Shown here: positions 13,971 to 21,628 of the stretch, piece by piece | Numbering within the stretch: the stretch's first letter is position 1 | How the letters are laid out: every line of letters begins with the position of its first letter | Assembly: GCA_017557475.1 (NCBI GenBank) | Contig: JAFYYO010000036.1 | Span: 1-23,067, forward strand | Length of the DNA: 23,067 nt | Origin: Bacteroidaceae bacterium | GTDB lineage: Bacteria; Bacteroidota; Bacteroidia; Bacteroidales; Bacteroidaceae | Direction: 5' to 3' | Made by a program: the position numbers and the translations under genes | The notes under the pieces: generated by a model | The model's database searches: none | Seen by the model: the letters and a program-made list of their open reading frames with translations, nothing else | Told to the model about the DNA's origin: nothing

Positions 13971-15056
13971 TCACATTTTCTTATTCTTTATATACTCCAC
14001 AATCCACGCTCCTACCTCCTTCGTGCCGTACTTTTCGCCCCCTTCTACTTGGATTTCAGGCGTACGAACGTTTTGGTCGAGGGAGGCATTGACTGCTTCG
14101 CGAATGAGTGCGCCTTCCTTCTTGAGGTCGAAGTACTCAAAGAGCATAGCTACGGAAAGTATTTGGGCAAGAGGATTAGCGATGTTCAAGCCTTTTCCTT
14201 GCGGCCAACTCCCGTGAATAGGCTCGAAAACGGGCGTAGAACTGCCTGTAGAAGCACTTGGAAGCAAACCCATACTGCCTGTAATGCAAGAGCCTTCGTC
14301 GGTCAGGATGTCGCCAAAAGTATTCTCCGTCACCATCACATCGAAGAAGCGAGGATCTTGAATCATCCTCATCGCAGCATTATCCACATACATAAAGTCC
14401 GTCTGCACATCAGGATACTCCACCATAATCTCTTGGGCAACCTTACGCCACAAACGACTTGAAGCCAACACATTAGCCTTATCAACAACCGTCAAGTGCT
14501 TCCTACGCTGACGAGCATACTGATAACCTACACGCAAGATGCGCTCCACTTCTGGGCGACTATAGTAGTTTGTATCGAGAGCATCCTCCACTCCTTCTGC
14601 ATTAATCGCAGGCTCTTGCTTCTTTCCGAAGTACATACCGCCTGTCAACTCACGGATGCAAACAAAGTCAGCACCACGAACCAGCTCATCTTTGAGGGGA
14701 GACTTATGCACGAGGCAATCAAAAGTTTCTACAGGACGGATGTTGGCATACAGACCGAGTTTCTTTCGCATAGCAAGCAAACCTTGTTCTGGACGCACCT
14801 TTGCCGTGGGATTATTGTCGAATTTCGGGTCGCCCACGCTTGCAAAGAGGACTGCATCAGCTTCCTTACAGATTTGGAAAGTCTCTTCAGGGAACGGATC
14901 GCCCACCTCATCGATAGCATGAGCACCGCAAAGCGCCTCCTTGTAAGTTACTTCGTGACCAAACTTCTCAGCAACTGCACTAAGCACAGCCACACCTTGT
15001 TCCATTATCTCCGGGCCTATTCCATCGCCCGCCAATACTGCGATTTTGAGTTTCAT
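13971..15056 (-). CDS. leuB: 3-isopropylmalate dehydrogenase
   Basis: 361 aa from the ATG at 15056 ([20 protein letters not shown]). An open extension to 15203 is rejected because it crosses the promoter. It oxidises and decarboxylates 3-isopropylmalate with NAD+ to 2-ketoisocaproate in the cytoplasm, and can do the same with 3-methylmalate in the citramalate route. Visible: GDGIGPE (N-terminal), the substrate-binding arginines in [14 protein letters not shown] and CIRELTGG, the KANVL region and Asp-rich metal site ([10 protein letters not shown]), and the NAD-binding [14 protein letters not shown]. Length is normal. It is separated from leuA-leuC-leuD-cimA by 731 bp of repeats and has its own promoter, and it heads the run of envelope genes downstream. 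Confidence 0.96.
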   Translation of the reverse strand: MKLKIAVLAGDGIGPEIMEQGVAVLSAVAEKFGHEVTYKEALCGAHAIDEVGDPFPEETFQICKEADAVLFASVGDPKFDNNPTAKVRPEQGLLAMRKKLGLYANIRPVETFDCLVHKSPLKDELVRGADFVCIRELTGGMYFGKKQEPAINAEGVEDALDTNYYSRPEVERILRVGYQYARQRRKHLTVVDKANVLASSRLWRKVAQEIMVEYPDVQTDFMYVDNAAMRMIQDPRFFDVMVTENTFGDILTDEGSCITGSMGLLPSASTGSSTPVFEPIHGSWPQGKGLNIANPLAQILSVAMLFEYFDLKKEGALIREAVNASLDQNVRTPEIQVEGGEKYGTKEVGAWIVEYIKNKKM

Positions 15057-15085
15057 ATTAGGTATAATGTTATTATTTACGCCTA

Positions 15086-15117
15086 CAAAGTTACCACTTT
15101 TTTTCGAACCTTGCAAA
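15086..15117 (-). promoter_or_regulatory. Promoter of leuB and downstream envelope genes
   Basis: Minus strand: −7 box TAACTTTG (15093–15086), −33 TTTG (15117–15114), spacing 20 nt. The leader is about 24 nt. No further consensus promoter was noticed before the porin, DUF6057-like or lipoprotein genes. Confidence 0.75.
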
Positions 15118-15169
15118 TTTTGGATGTGTAATTGACGCCGTTTTTGACAAGGGCGCTCTGAATTAGGGC

Positions 15170-15521
15170 ATTTCCACAATTCCACAGATTCCACAAATTC
15201 CACAACGAGTTTTGAGAGAGGTGCGATTCCCTATCTATTTATTATATTAATAGTATTATGTAATTGGTGATTATATAATATAGCGAACAGTATGTGTCTT
15301 ATTTTTCGCTTGTGAACTTTGTGGAAATTGTGGAAAGAGGGAATACCACAAATCTACAAATCTACAGATTCCACAATTCCACAAATTCCACAACTATATT
15401 TGAAAGAGGTGCGAAGGCTATATATTATATTAATAAGTAATATTTCCTTATATATATAATATAGCGAACCAGTGTGAGTCTATTTCCACTTGTGAACTTT
15501 GTGGAATCTGTGGAAAATCTA
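15170..15521. repeat. Two tandem ~170-bp nested inverted repeats with AT-rich centres
   Basis: Copy A is about 15170–15337 and copy B about 15343–15521. Each begins with 8–9-bp iterations of ATTCCACAA (four in A, five or six in B). A conserved GAGGTGCGA follows, then an AT-rich core of about 60 bp with inverted arms (GCTATATATTATA against TATATAATATAGC in B), then GCGAAC. Each ends with the inverse of the iterations (CTTGTGAACTTTGTGGAA). The whole unit can form a long cruciform. No coding frame fits. It lies between the leuB promoter and the cimA end, both flanking genes pointing left. Mobile (MITE-like), structural or replication roles are possible. Confidence 0.75.
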
Positions 15522-15560
15522 GAATCTGGAGTAAATCGCGCTAAAAATCAACACGTTGCA

Positions 15561-15606
15561 AAAATCGCTCAAATTGGTGCTGAAAATCGCCCCAATTGGA
15601 GTGCTG
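15561..15606 (+). repeat. Direct repeat upstream of the orphan promoter
   Basis: Two imperfect units of 22 and 24 bp share AAAATCGC, CAATTGG-like cores and the ending TGCTG (15561–15582, 15583–15606). They immediately precede the −33 TTTG of the promoter at 15610. Confidence 0.65.
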
Positions 15607-15609
15607 AAA

Positions 15610-15641
15610 TTTGGCGGCGCAGAAAAATTGCCGTACCTTTG
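15610..15641 (+). promoter_or_regulatory. Orphan plus-strand promoter facing the cimA 3' end
   Basis: TTTG (15610–15613), 20 nt, TACCTTTG (15634–15641): a full Bacteroidota match with predicted start near 15648. No convincing plus-strand gene follows. A small hairpin, GAGAC-AAA-GTCTC, lies at 15652–15664, so a short RNA or a transcript antisense to cimA is possible. Confidence 0.55.
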
Positions 15642-15724
15642 CAGTGCAGTTGAGACAAAGTCTCAGGCGCAGGCGGAGGGTGCTAAAGCATCCGAGAAAT
15701 ACGCAGGCAGTGTAGATAGCAAAC

Positions 15725-15768
15725 GACACGTGTTAAAAGTGGCCACGACACACGTTAAGTTTGCCAAC
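15725..15768. repeat. 22-bp phased repeat, two clear units
   Basis: Units at 15725–15746 and 15747–15768 both begin GACAC and end in AC or AAC, with CACGTTAAGTTTGC in the second, close to the arrays at 319, 9256 and 21017. Preceding sequence ending TAGCAAAC may be a worn third unit. It sits 19 nt past the cimA stop. Confidence 0.7.
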
Positions 15769-15787
15769 ATCACCAGCGAAGCTGGCA

Positions 15788-17320
15788 CTATCCTTTGCTT
15801 TCGTCTTCGAGGAGATTGAGCATCTTGATGGTACTCTTGATGGCAGCTTCGGTCTGGTCGGCATCGAGGCCTCGGGTACGAAGCACGCGGTCGTTCCAGT
15901 TCCAAGTGATGACGGTCTGCACAAGGGCGTCGGTGCGGCCTCCAGGAGGAATGCTGACGGTATAGTTGGTCAACCACGGGAAATCACGGCCAAGGCGGTT
16001 CTTGTAGATGTGACGAATGGCGCGAACGAAAGCATCGAACTGACCGTCACCCTTCGCACTCTCCTCGTAGGTTTCGCCATTCACTTCAAGGCGGACACTT
16101 GCTAAAGGTTTCAACCCGTAAGCCGTCGTAACGACATAGGAAAGCAGTTTCACATGCTCTTCAGGGGCGCCATGCTTGAGAACGTCGCTCACGATGTAAG
16201 GAAGGTCTTCCTGCGTGACCAACTCCTTCTTGTCGCCCAACTCGATGATGCGCTCAGTAACGCGCTTGGTCTGCTCAGGAGAGAGTTCAAGCCCAAGCTC
16301 CTCGAGGTTCTTCAAGATATTGGCTTTGCCCGAGTTCTTGCCTAAAGCATACTCACGCTTACGACCAAATCGTTCAGGCAGAAGAGCATTCTGATAGAGA
16401 CCAGCCTTGTTGTCGCCATCTGCATGAACGCCAGCAACTTGCGTGAAGACGCTCTCGCCCGTGATGGGTTTATTTGGCGGAATGGCGATGCCACTATAGC
16501 TCTCTACAAGTCGGGAAACCTCGCCAAGACGACTCTCATCAATGTGCGTGGAGACGTGAAGATGGTCTTTCAGTACGGCTTGCACGCTTGCAAGAGGGGC
16601 ATTGCCAGCCCTTTCGCCCAAACCGTTGACGCTGGTGTGGATGCCTTGACAACCTGCCGTAACAGCTGCAAGCACATTGCTTATCGCGAGGTCGTAGTCG
16701 TTGTGAGCATGGAAGTCGAAACGCTTGTCTGGATAACGTTCCACCATCTGAAGCATGAAACCAGAAAGCTCGATTGGATTAAGGATGCCAAGCGTATCAG
16801 GCAACATAAAGCGCTCTATCGGCATCTTGCAAAGTCCATCCATGAGAGCAAAGACGTAGTCCGAACTGTCCTTCATTCCGTTGCTCCAGTCCTCGAGATA
16901 AACATTGACTTTGACGCCTTTCTCTTGGGCATAATTGATGGTACGGCGAATGTCGCTGATGTGCTCCTCGACGGTCTTGTGAAGTTGCCCTTCACAATGC
17001 TTACGACTTCCTTTGCAAAGCAAGTTCATGCATTGGCAACCGCTTTCCACAATCCAGTCCACGCTCTTCGTCTCATCGACAAAACCAAGCACCTCTACCC
17101 TATCGAGTTTGCCGTTCTGACTGGCCCAACGCGAGATGCTCTTCACGGCCTCCATCTCGCCTTCCGAGACACGCGCACTCGCCACCTCGATGCGGTCCAC
17201 ATTGAGGTCTTGCAGCAAGGCACGAGCAATCATCAGCTTCTCGTGAGGCATGAAACTTACGCCGCTCGTCTGCTCACCATCGCGCAGCGTGGTGTCCATT
17301 ATCTCTATCGTCTTTCCCAT
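15788..17320 (-). CDS. cimA: (R)-citramalate synthase (LeuA family)
   Basis: 510 aa. LeuA-family aldol condensation of acetyl-CoA with an alpha-keto acid. TIM-barrel motifs: [12 protein letters not shown] (metal Asp14), HAHND (His204, His206), NGLGERAGN. A LeuA-type regulatory domain follows from about 390. From memory it resembles Leptospira interrogans CimA closely, for instance EDWSNG, HNDYDL, HADGD and PERFGRKR. The pyruvate-pocket residues reported there (Leu81, Leu104, Tyr144) correspond to Leu78, Leu101 and Tyr141 here with identical spacing. It would therefore use pyruvate and feed isoleucine synthesis through LeuCD and LeuB. Automatic pipelines often label such genes a second 2-isopropylmalate synthase. 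It is last in the operon and overlaps leuD by 16 nt. A hairpin (CCAGC-TTC-GCTGG) follows the stop but lacks a T-tract. Confidence 0.85.
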   Translation of the reverse strand: MGKTIEIMDTTLRDGEQTSGVSFMPHEKLMIARALLQDLNVDRIEVASARVSEGEMEAVKSISRWASQNGKLDRVEVLGFVDETKSVDWIVESGCQCMNLLCKGSRKHCEGQLHKTVEEHISDIRRTINYAQEKGVKVNVYLEDWSNGMKDSSDYVFALMDGLCKMPIERFMLPDTLGILNPIELSGFMLQMVERYPDKRFDFHAHNDYDLAISNVLAAVTAGCQGIHTSVNGLGERAGNAPLASVQAVLKDHLHVSTHIDESRLGEVSRLVESYSGIAIPPNKPITGESVFTQVAGVHADGDNKAGLYQNALLPERFGRKREYALGKNSGKANILKNLEELGLELSPEQTKRVTERIIELGDKKELVTQEDLPYIVSDVLKHGAPEEHVKLLSYVVTTAYGLKPLASVRLEVNGETYEESAKGDGQFDAFVRAIRHIYKNRLGRDFPWLTNYTVSIPPGGRTDALVQTVITWNWNDRVLRTRGLDADQTEAAIKSTIKMLNLLEDESKG

Positions 17321-17916
17321 TGTTCTATCTTGTCGGTATTCGAGAGCAGAAAATCAATGTCGTCGTAGGCGTTCATCAGGCAGTACTTCTTGTAGCTGTT
17401 GATGGGGAACTGCTCGCTATGACCCGTAGTGAGATTGGTGACGGTTTGATTGGGAACGTCCACCTTCACCTCTGCATTCGGGTTCTCCTTGACCGTTTGG
17501 AAAAGCTCTTGCTGGAACTCGCGACTTACCACAACGGGAAGCACGAAGCAATTGAGCAAGTTGTTGCGATGAATGTCGGCAAAGCTGCTGCTGATAACCA
17601 CTCTTGCACCATAGCCTGCAATCGCCCAAGCTGCATGTTCGCGACTACTGCCCGAGCCCCAGTTCTGTCCGCCAATAATGATTTCGTGAACGCCTTTCTT
17701 CGGAGCCTCGCTAAAGGCAGGCTGGTTCATCACGAAGTCCTCAACAGGTTTGCCCTCAGCATCGTAGCGAAGGTCGTGCATGAAAGCGTCACCAAAGAAC
17801 TTAGGGTCGCGAGTCGTGCTTGCAAGATAGCGAGCAGGAATGATGAGATCCGTGTTGCAATTGTCTATCTCGATAGGCAAACAAGTGGATTGTATGATGT
17901 CGAATTTCTGTTTCAT
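17305..17916 (-). CDS. leuD: 3-isopropylmalate dehydratase small subunit
   Basis: 203 aa, normal length. It forms the swivelling aconitase-type domain that pairs with LeuC to isomerise 2- to 3-isopropylmalate, and likely citramalate to 3-methylmalate. Motifs [11 protein letters not shown] near residue 20, [20 protein letters not shown] and [11 protein letters not shown] are all present. Its ATG shares four bases with the leuC stop (ATGA), and its 3' end overlaps cimA by 16 nt, so translation of the three is probably coupled. Confidence 0.96.
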   Translation of the reverse strand: MKQKFDIIQSTCLPIEIDNCNTDLIIPARYLASTTRDPKFFGDAFMHDLRYDAEGKPVEDFVMNQPAFSEAPKKGVHEIIIGGQNWGSGSSREHAAWAIAGYGARVVISSSFADIHRNNLLNCFVLPVVVSREFQQELFQTVKENPNAEVKVDVPNQTVTNLTTGHSEQFPINSYKKYCLMNAYDDIDFLLSNTDKIEQWERR

Positions 17917-19301
17917 AACTTACGAGGGTCTGTGATTACACCTGTGATTGCTGAAGCTGCCACAACAAGGGGCGAAGCGAGTACGGTTCTTGCGCCTGGT
18001 CCTTGACGGCCAACAAAGTTTCTATTGGAAGTGCTGATGCTCAGCTTGCCTGCAGGAACTTTATCGGGATTCATCGCGAGGCAACTTGAACAGCTGGGCA
18101 AACGCAATTCGAAGCCTGCTTCTTCAAGCACCTTGTCGATGCCTTCGTCGATGATTTGCTGACGAACCAACCAACTTCCGGGAACAAGCCAAGCTACCAC
18201 ATTCTCAGCCTTCTTTTTGCCCTTCACGATAGATGCAAAGGCGCGGAAATCCTCGATGCGACCATTCGTGCAAGCTCCCAAGAAGCAGTAGTCTATCGGT
18301 GTTCCCTCGAGCTTTTGTCCTGGCTTGAACTGCATATAATCGAGCTGAGCGAGGAACTGAGCGCGGTCGGCTTCGGGGATGCTTTCGAGCGTAGGAATGC
18401 ATTCGTCGATAGCAATGCCCGCACCCGGATTCGTGCCGTAAGTGATGCGAGGCTTGATGTCCTCAGCCTTATAAGTCACTTCCTTATCAAAGACGGCATC
18501 ATCGTCGCTCTTGAGCTTCTTCCACTCCTCAACAGCCTTATCCCAAGCCTCACCTTTTGGTGCATATTCGCGACCTTTCAGGTAGGCAAAGGTAGTCTCA
18601 TCAGGAGCAATAATGCCTGCACGACTGCCCATCTCGATGGAGAGATTAGAGAGCGTGAGACGGCCTTCCATCGACATGTTGCGAATGGTGCTGCCTGCAT
18701 ATTCAACTGCATAACCCGTAGCACCGCTCGTCGTCATTTGAGCCATGATGTAGAGGGTAACGTCCTTAGCAGTCACGCCCGGCTGAAGCTCGCCCTCGAT
18801 GTTGATGCGCATCGTCTTGGGCTTACTTTGCAGGATGCATTGAGAAGCGAGAACCTGAGCAACTTCACTCGTTCCGATACCCATCGCAATAGCGCCTACA
18901 GCACCATGCGTACTTGTATGCGAGTCGCCGCAAACAATCGTCATTCCAGGTAAGGAAAGTCCTTTCTCGGGACCTACCACATGAATGATGCCGTTATCCT
19001 TCGTTCCCATCGCAAAGTGACGGATGCCAAACTCAGCACAGTTCTTTGCGAGCGTTTCCACCTGCTTGCGTCCTACAGGGTCATCGATATGGTCTTGCTG
19101 ATCGCTCGGCGTATTGTGGTCGGGCATAGCAAAGATGTGGTCAGGACGGAAAGCCTTGATGCCTTTATCGCGAAGGGTGTCGAAAGCTTGCGGACTTGTC
19201 ACTTCGTGAGCATACAGGCGGTCAATATAGAGTTGTGTCGGGCCATCCTCAACGTTCTGAACAACGTGAGCATCCCAAATCTTGTCAAAGAGAGTACGCA
19301 T
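17913..19301 (-). CDS. leuC: 3-isopropylmalate dehydratase large subunit
   Basis: 462 aa, full length. It carries the [4Fe-4S] cluster of isopropylmalate isomerase. The three cysteine ligands are visible at C344 (CTNGR), C404 and C407 ([12 protein letters not shown]), at the spacing expected for LeuC. Other aconitase-type blocks include [27 protein letters not shown] and [14 protein letters not shown]. It lies 12 nt after leuA and overlaps leuD by 4 nt. Cluster chemistry implies oxygen sensitivity, in keeping with an anaerobic host. Confidence 0.97.
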   Translation of the reverse strand: MRTLFDKIWDAHVVQNVEDGPTQLYIDRLYAHEVTSPQAFDTLRDKGIKAFRPDHIFAMPDHNTPSDQQDHIDDPVGRKQVETLAKNCAEFGIRHFAMGTKDNGIIHVVGPEKGLSLPGMTIVCGDSHTSTHGAVGAIAMGIGTSEVAQVLASQCILQSKPKTMRINIEGELQPGVTAKDVTLYIMAQMTTSGATGYAVEYAGSTIRNMSMEGRLTLSNLSIEMGSRAGIIAPDETTFAYLKGREYAPKGEAWDKAVEEWKKLKSDDDAVFDKEVTYKAEDIKPRITYGTNPGAGIAIDECIPTLESIPEADRAQFLAQLDYMQFKPGQKLEGTPIDYCFLGACTNGRIEDFRAFASIVKGKKKAENVVAWLVPGSWLVRQQIIDEGIDKVLEEAGFELRLPSCSSCLAMNPDKVPAGKLSISTSNRNFVGRQGPGARTVLASPLVVAASAITGVITDPRKL

Positions 19302-19313
19302 AGAGAGGGTCTC

Positions 19314-20810
19314 CTACTTAAACTTGTTTATACAATCAATATACGCTTCCACAGAGGCGGTGACGATGTCTGTGTTTGCACCGAAGCCGTAGTAAACTCG
19401 ACCGTCGTATTCCACTTGCATGTGCACTTTACCCATATCGTCACTTCCCTTCGAAATGGCTTGAATGGTGAACTCGCGAAGTGTCATCTTGCGCTTGATG
19501 ATGTTCTTGAGGGCATTGATGGCTGCATCGACAGGACCATTACCTGATGCTGCACTCTCGAACTTCTCGTTAGCAATGATGAGACCAATGCTTGCGACGC
19601 TGCGAACACCTTTACCAGTCGTAACTTGCAGGTAGTCGAGCTTGACATTGTGCGAAGCCGTTCTGTCTGCTCCAGCCAATACGAGAATATCGTCATCCGT
19701 AACCTCTTTCTTCTTGTCAGCAAGGGCAAGGAAGTCCTGATAAACCTTATCGAGACGCTCTCCATCAATATCTACGCCATTCACGCTCAGGCGATGCTTC
19801 AAAGCAGCACGACCACTTCTTGCAGTCAGCACGATAGCGTTATCGTCTATACCCACATCCTTCGGGTCCATTATCTCGTAGGTAGAAGCATTCTTGAGGA
19901 CGCCATCCTGATGAATGCCGCTACTATGAGCGAAAGCATTCTTGCCGACAATTGCCTTATTAGGCTGCACAGGCATATTCATCAAAGAACTTACCATGCG
20001 GCTCGACGGATAAATCTTCGTCGTGTTGATGTTCGTCTCGATACCGAGGTCGGGATGCGTCTTGAATATCATCGCAATCTCTTCCAAAGAGGTGTTGCCC
20101 GCTCTTTCACCAATGCCGTTGATGGTGACTTCCACTTGACGAGCACCATTCAAGACACCTGCAACTGTGTTTGCAGTCGCCATTCCGAGGTCGTTGTGAC
20201 AATGTGTTGAGAGAATGCTCTTACCTGCTGCAAAGGCATCAACGTGCTCGTAGAGATACTTTATCTTCTCACCATACTCATAAGGCGTGCGGAAGCCTGT
20301 CGTATCGGGAATGTTGCAGACAGTTGCACCAGCCTTTGTAACGGCTTCTATGACGCGAGCAAGGTACTCGTTATCTGTGCGACCAGCATCTTCTGCATAG
20401 AATTCAACATCTTCTACATACCTCTTGGCATACTTCACGGCAGCCACAGCGCGCTCTATGATTTCCTCCGGAGTAGAGTTGAACTTATAGCGAATGTGGC
20501 TCTCGCTTGTGCCGATGCCTGTATGGATGCGCTTGTGCTTAGCATACTTCAGAGCTTCTGCAGCGCAATCAATATCTTTTTCAACCGCACGAGTCAGAGC
20601 ACAGATAGTGGGCCAAGTCACAGCCTTACTGATTTCTATCACACTATTGAAGTCGCCAGGACTGCTGATTGGAAAACCTGCCTCGATGACATCTACGCCA
20701 AGAGCCTCGAGTTGCTTGGCAACCTGAATCTTCTCTACAGTATTGAGTTGACATCCAGGCACCTGTTCACCATCGCGAAGTGTTGTGTCGAAAATAAATA
20801 ATTTCTCCAT
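19314..20810 (-). CDS. leuA: 2-isopropylmalate synthase
   Basis: 498 aa, first gene of the leucine operon. It condenses acetyl-CoA with 2-ketoisovalerate. The catalytic barrel has [12 protein letters not shown], metal ligands in STHCHND (His203, His205) and [15 protein letters not shown] linker leads to the C-terminal allosteric domain (about 370–498) where leucine normally binds ([20 protein letters not shown] and [12 protein letters not shown]). Feedback inhibition by leucine is therefore likely. It differs from the cimA product in the pocket region, as expected for a true LeuA. The promoter is 65 nt upstream; the leader has a hairpin and four heptamers but no leucine-rich leader peptide. 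Confidence 0.96.
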   Translation of the reverse strand: MEKLFIFDTTLRDGEQVPGCQLNTVEKIQVAKQLEALGVDVIEAGFPISSPGDFNSVIEISKAVTWPTICALTRAVEKDIDCAAEALKYAKHKRIHTGIGTSESHIRYKFNSTPEEIIERAVAAVKYAKRYVEDVEFYAEDAGRTDNEYLARVIEAVTKAGATVCNIPDTTGFRTPYEYGEKIKYLYEHVDAFAAGKSILSTHCHNDLGMATANTVAGVLNGARQVEVTINGIGERAGNTSLEEIAMIFKTHPDLGIETNINTTKIYPSSRMVSSLMNMPVQPNKAIVGKNAFAHSSGIHQDGVLKNASTYEIMDPKDVGIDDNAIVLTARSGRAALKHRLSVNGVDIDGERLDKVYQDFLALADKKKEVTDDDILVLAGADRTASHNVKLDYLQVTTGKGVRSVASIGLIIANEKFESAASGNGPVDAAINALKNIIKRKMTLREFTIQAISKGSDDMGKVHMQVEYDGRVYYGFGANTDIVTASVEAYIDCINKFK

Positions 20811-20815
20811 CTTAT

Positions 20816-20843
20816 ATTAATCCTTAGTCTTTAATCCCTAATC
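20816..20843 (-). repeat. Degenerate heptamer repeat in the leuA leader
   Basis: On the minus strand four consecutive heptamers GATTAGG, GATTAAA, GACTAAG and GATTAAT end 5 nt before the leuA ATG. They resemble AATTAAG units in the divIC-like leader. Confidence 0.7.
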
Positions 20844-20845
20844 TC

Positions 20846-20866
20846 TCGCGTTATGCATTTACGCGA
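20846..20866 (-). promoter_or_regulatory. Stem-loop at the 5' end of leuA mRNA
   Basis: TCGCGT and ACGCGA form a perfect 6-bp stem around a 9-nt loop, just after the predicted transcription start. It may protect the mRNA or take part in control. No terminator U-run follows, so classic attenuation is not supported. Confidence 0.5.
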
Positions 20867-20874
20867 ATTGGGCG

Positions 20875-20905
20875 CAAAGTTAACACTTTCCTTTCTTTTA
20901 GCCAA
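20875..20905 (-). promoter_or_regulatory. Promoter of leuA-leuC-leuD-cimA
   Basis: Minus strand: −7 box TAACTTTG (20882–20875) with TTG (20905–20903) 20 nt upstream, overlapped by a second TTTG at 20909–20906. No other promoter was seen within the operon. Confidence 0.7.
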
Positions 20906-21016
20906 CAAAACGCCACATTATTATATATATTATGCGCAAAAAAGCATCTCGAAGAATAAATATGCCGTCAAAAGAACAAAAGTTGCAGCGAAACGAAGGC
21001 AGGAGCAGACGCAAAC

Positions 21017-21082
21017 ATTACACGTTATGATTGCGGATGATACACGTTATGATTGCCTTCATTACACGTTATGTTTTCCTTC
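21017..21082. repeat. 22-bp phased repeat array, three units
   Basis: Units start at 21017, 21039 and 21061. All three share TACACGTTATG at positions 3–13 (G/A variation before it) with different last four to six bases; a fourth, worn unit may follow. It lies between the divergent leuA and mce promoters. Units 1 and 3 match the first units of the array at 319 almost base for base. Confidence 0.85.
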
Positions 21083-21130
21083 GACGCTGAGGTCGTTTTC
21101 AAGATTATCCAGAAAAAAGATTCGATTCGC

Positions 21131-21161
21131 TTTGTCGTTATCGTAAAAAAGTGTATTTTTG
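21131..21161 (+). promoter_or_regulatory. Promoter of mce
   Basis: TTTG (21131–21134), 19 nt, TATTTTTG (21154–21161). The leader is about 55 nt and A/T-rich, with two TACTTAAC/TACACTTAAC-like repeats. Confidence 0.72.
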
Positions 21162-21223
21162 CAGAGGTTTTAACGAAGTCTACACTTAACTAACATACTT
21201 AACAATTAATAAACCAATTTATT

Positions 21224-21628
21224 ATGAAGATTTCACGCATTGAGCATTTGGGCATCGCCGTGCAGAGCATCGACGAAGTACTGCCCTATTTCCAGGACGT
21301 TCTCGGCTTGGAGGTTTACAAAACAGAGGTTGTAGAAGACCAAAAGGTGAAGACCGCTTTCCTCAAGGTGGGCGAAGTGAAGATTGAACTTCTCGAGCCT
21401 ACTTGCCCTGAAAGCACCGTTCAGAAGTTCCTCGACAACGGCGGCAGAGGCGTTCATCACGTTGCCTTCAAGGTGGAAGACGGAGTGAGCGAAGCTCTCG
21501 CAATGTGCGACAGCAAGGGCATTCGTCTTATCGACAAGGCTCCCCGTAATGGTGCCGACGGTCTCCACATCGCATTCCTCCATCCAAAGAGCACTTGCGG
21601 CATTCTGACTGAACTATGCGAAGAATAA
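21224..21628 (+). CDS. mce: Methylmalonyl-CoA epimerase
   Basis: 134 aa, a typical length for this vicinal-oxygen-chelate enzyme. It interconverts (S)- and (R)-methylmalonyl-CoA in the cytoplasm, linking methylmalonyl-CoA mutase to decarboxylation to propionyl-CoA. Two VOC half-modules are seen: HLGIAVQSIDE (His8) with VKIELLEP (Glu55), and GVHHVAFKV (His78/79) with GILTELCEE (Glu130), which supply the metal ligands. In many Bacteroidales mce is next to the decarboxylase genes; here it is followed by an unrelated secreted protein. It has its own promoter. The next gene begins inside its last codons (13-nt overlap). Confidence 0.95.
   Translation: MKISRIEHLGIAVQSIDEVLPYFQDVLGLEVYKTEVVEDQKVKTAFLKVGEVKIELLEPTCPESTVQKFLDNGGRGVHHVAFKVEDGVSEALAMCDSKGIRLIDKAPRNGADGLHIAFLHPKSTCGILTELCEE

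Noticed and set aside
15057..15203. 49-residue N-terminal extension of LeuB
   Set aside because: It spans the leuB promoter and lacks resemblance to Leu[17 protein letters not shown] is the normal start.
15170..15521. Firm call as chromosomal origin
   Set aside because: No exact TTATCCACA box, no strand switch of genes here and skew could not be computed; kept only as one hypothesis.
15556..15819. Plus-strand 87-residue frame near the orphan promoter
   Set aside because: Its ATG lies upstream of the promoter and its end is antisense to cimA; no domain is visible.
20811..20880. Leucine leader-peptide attenuator or T-box
   Set aside because: No run of leucine codons, no terminator U-tract, and no T-box-like conserved bulge.
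20853..21146. Plus-strand small gene in the leuA–mce gap
   Set aside because: It crosses the leuA promoter and the 22-bp array, lies upstream of the mce promoter and has a biased, unrecognisable composition.
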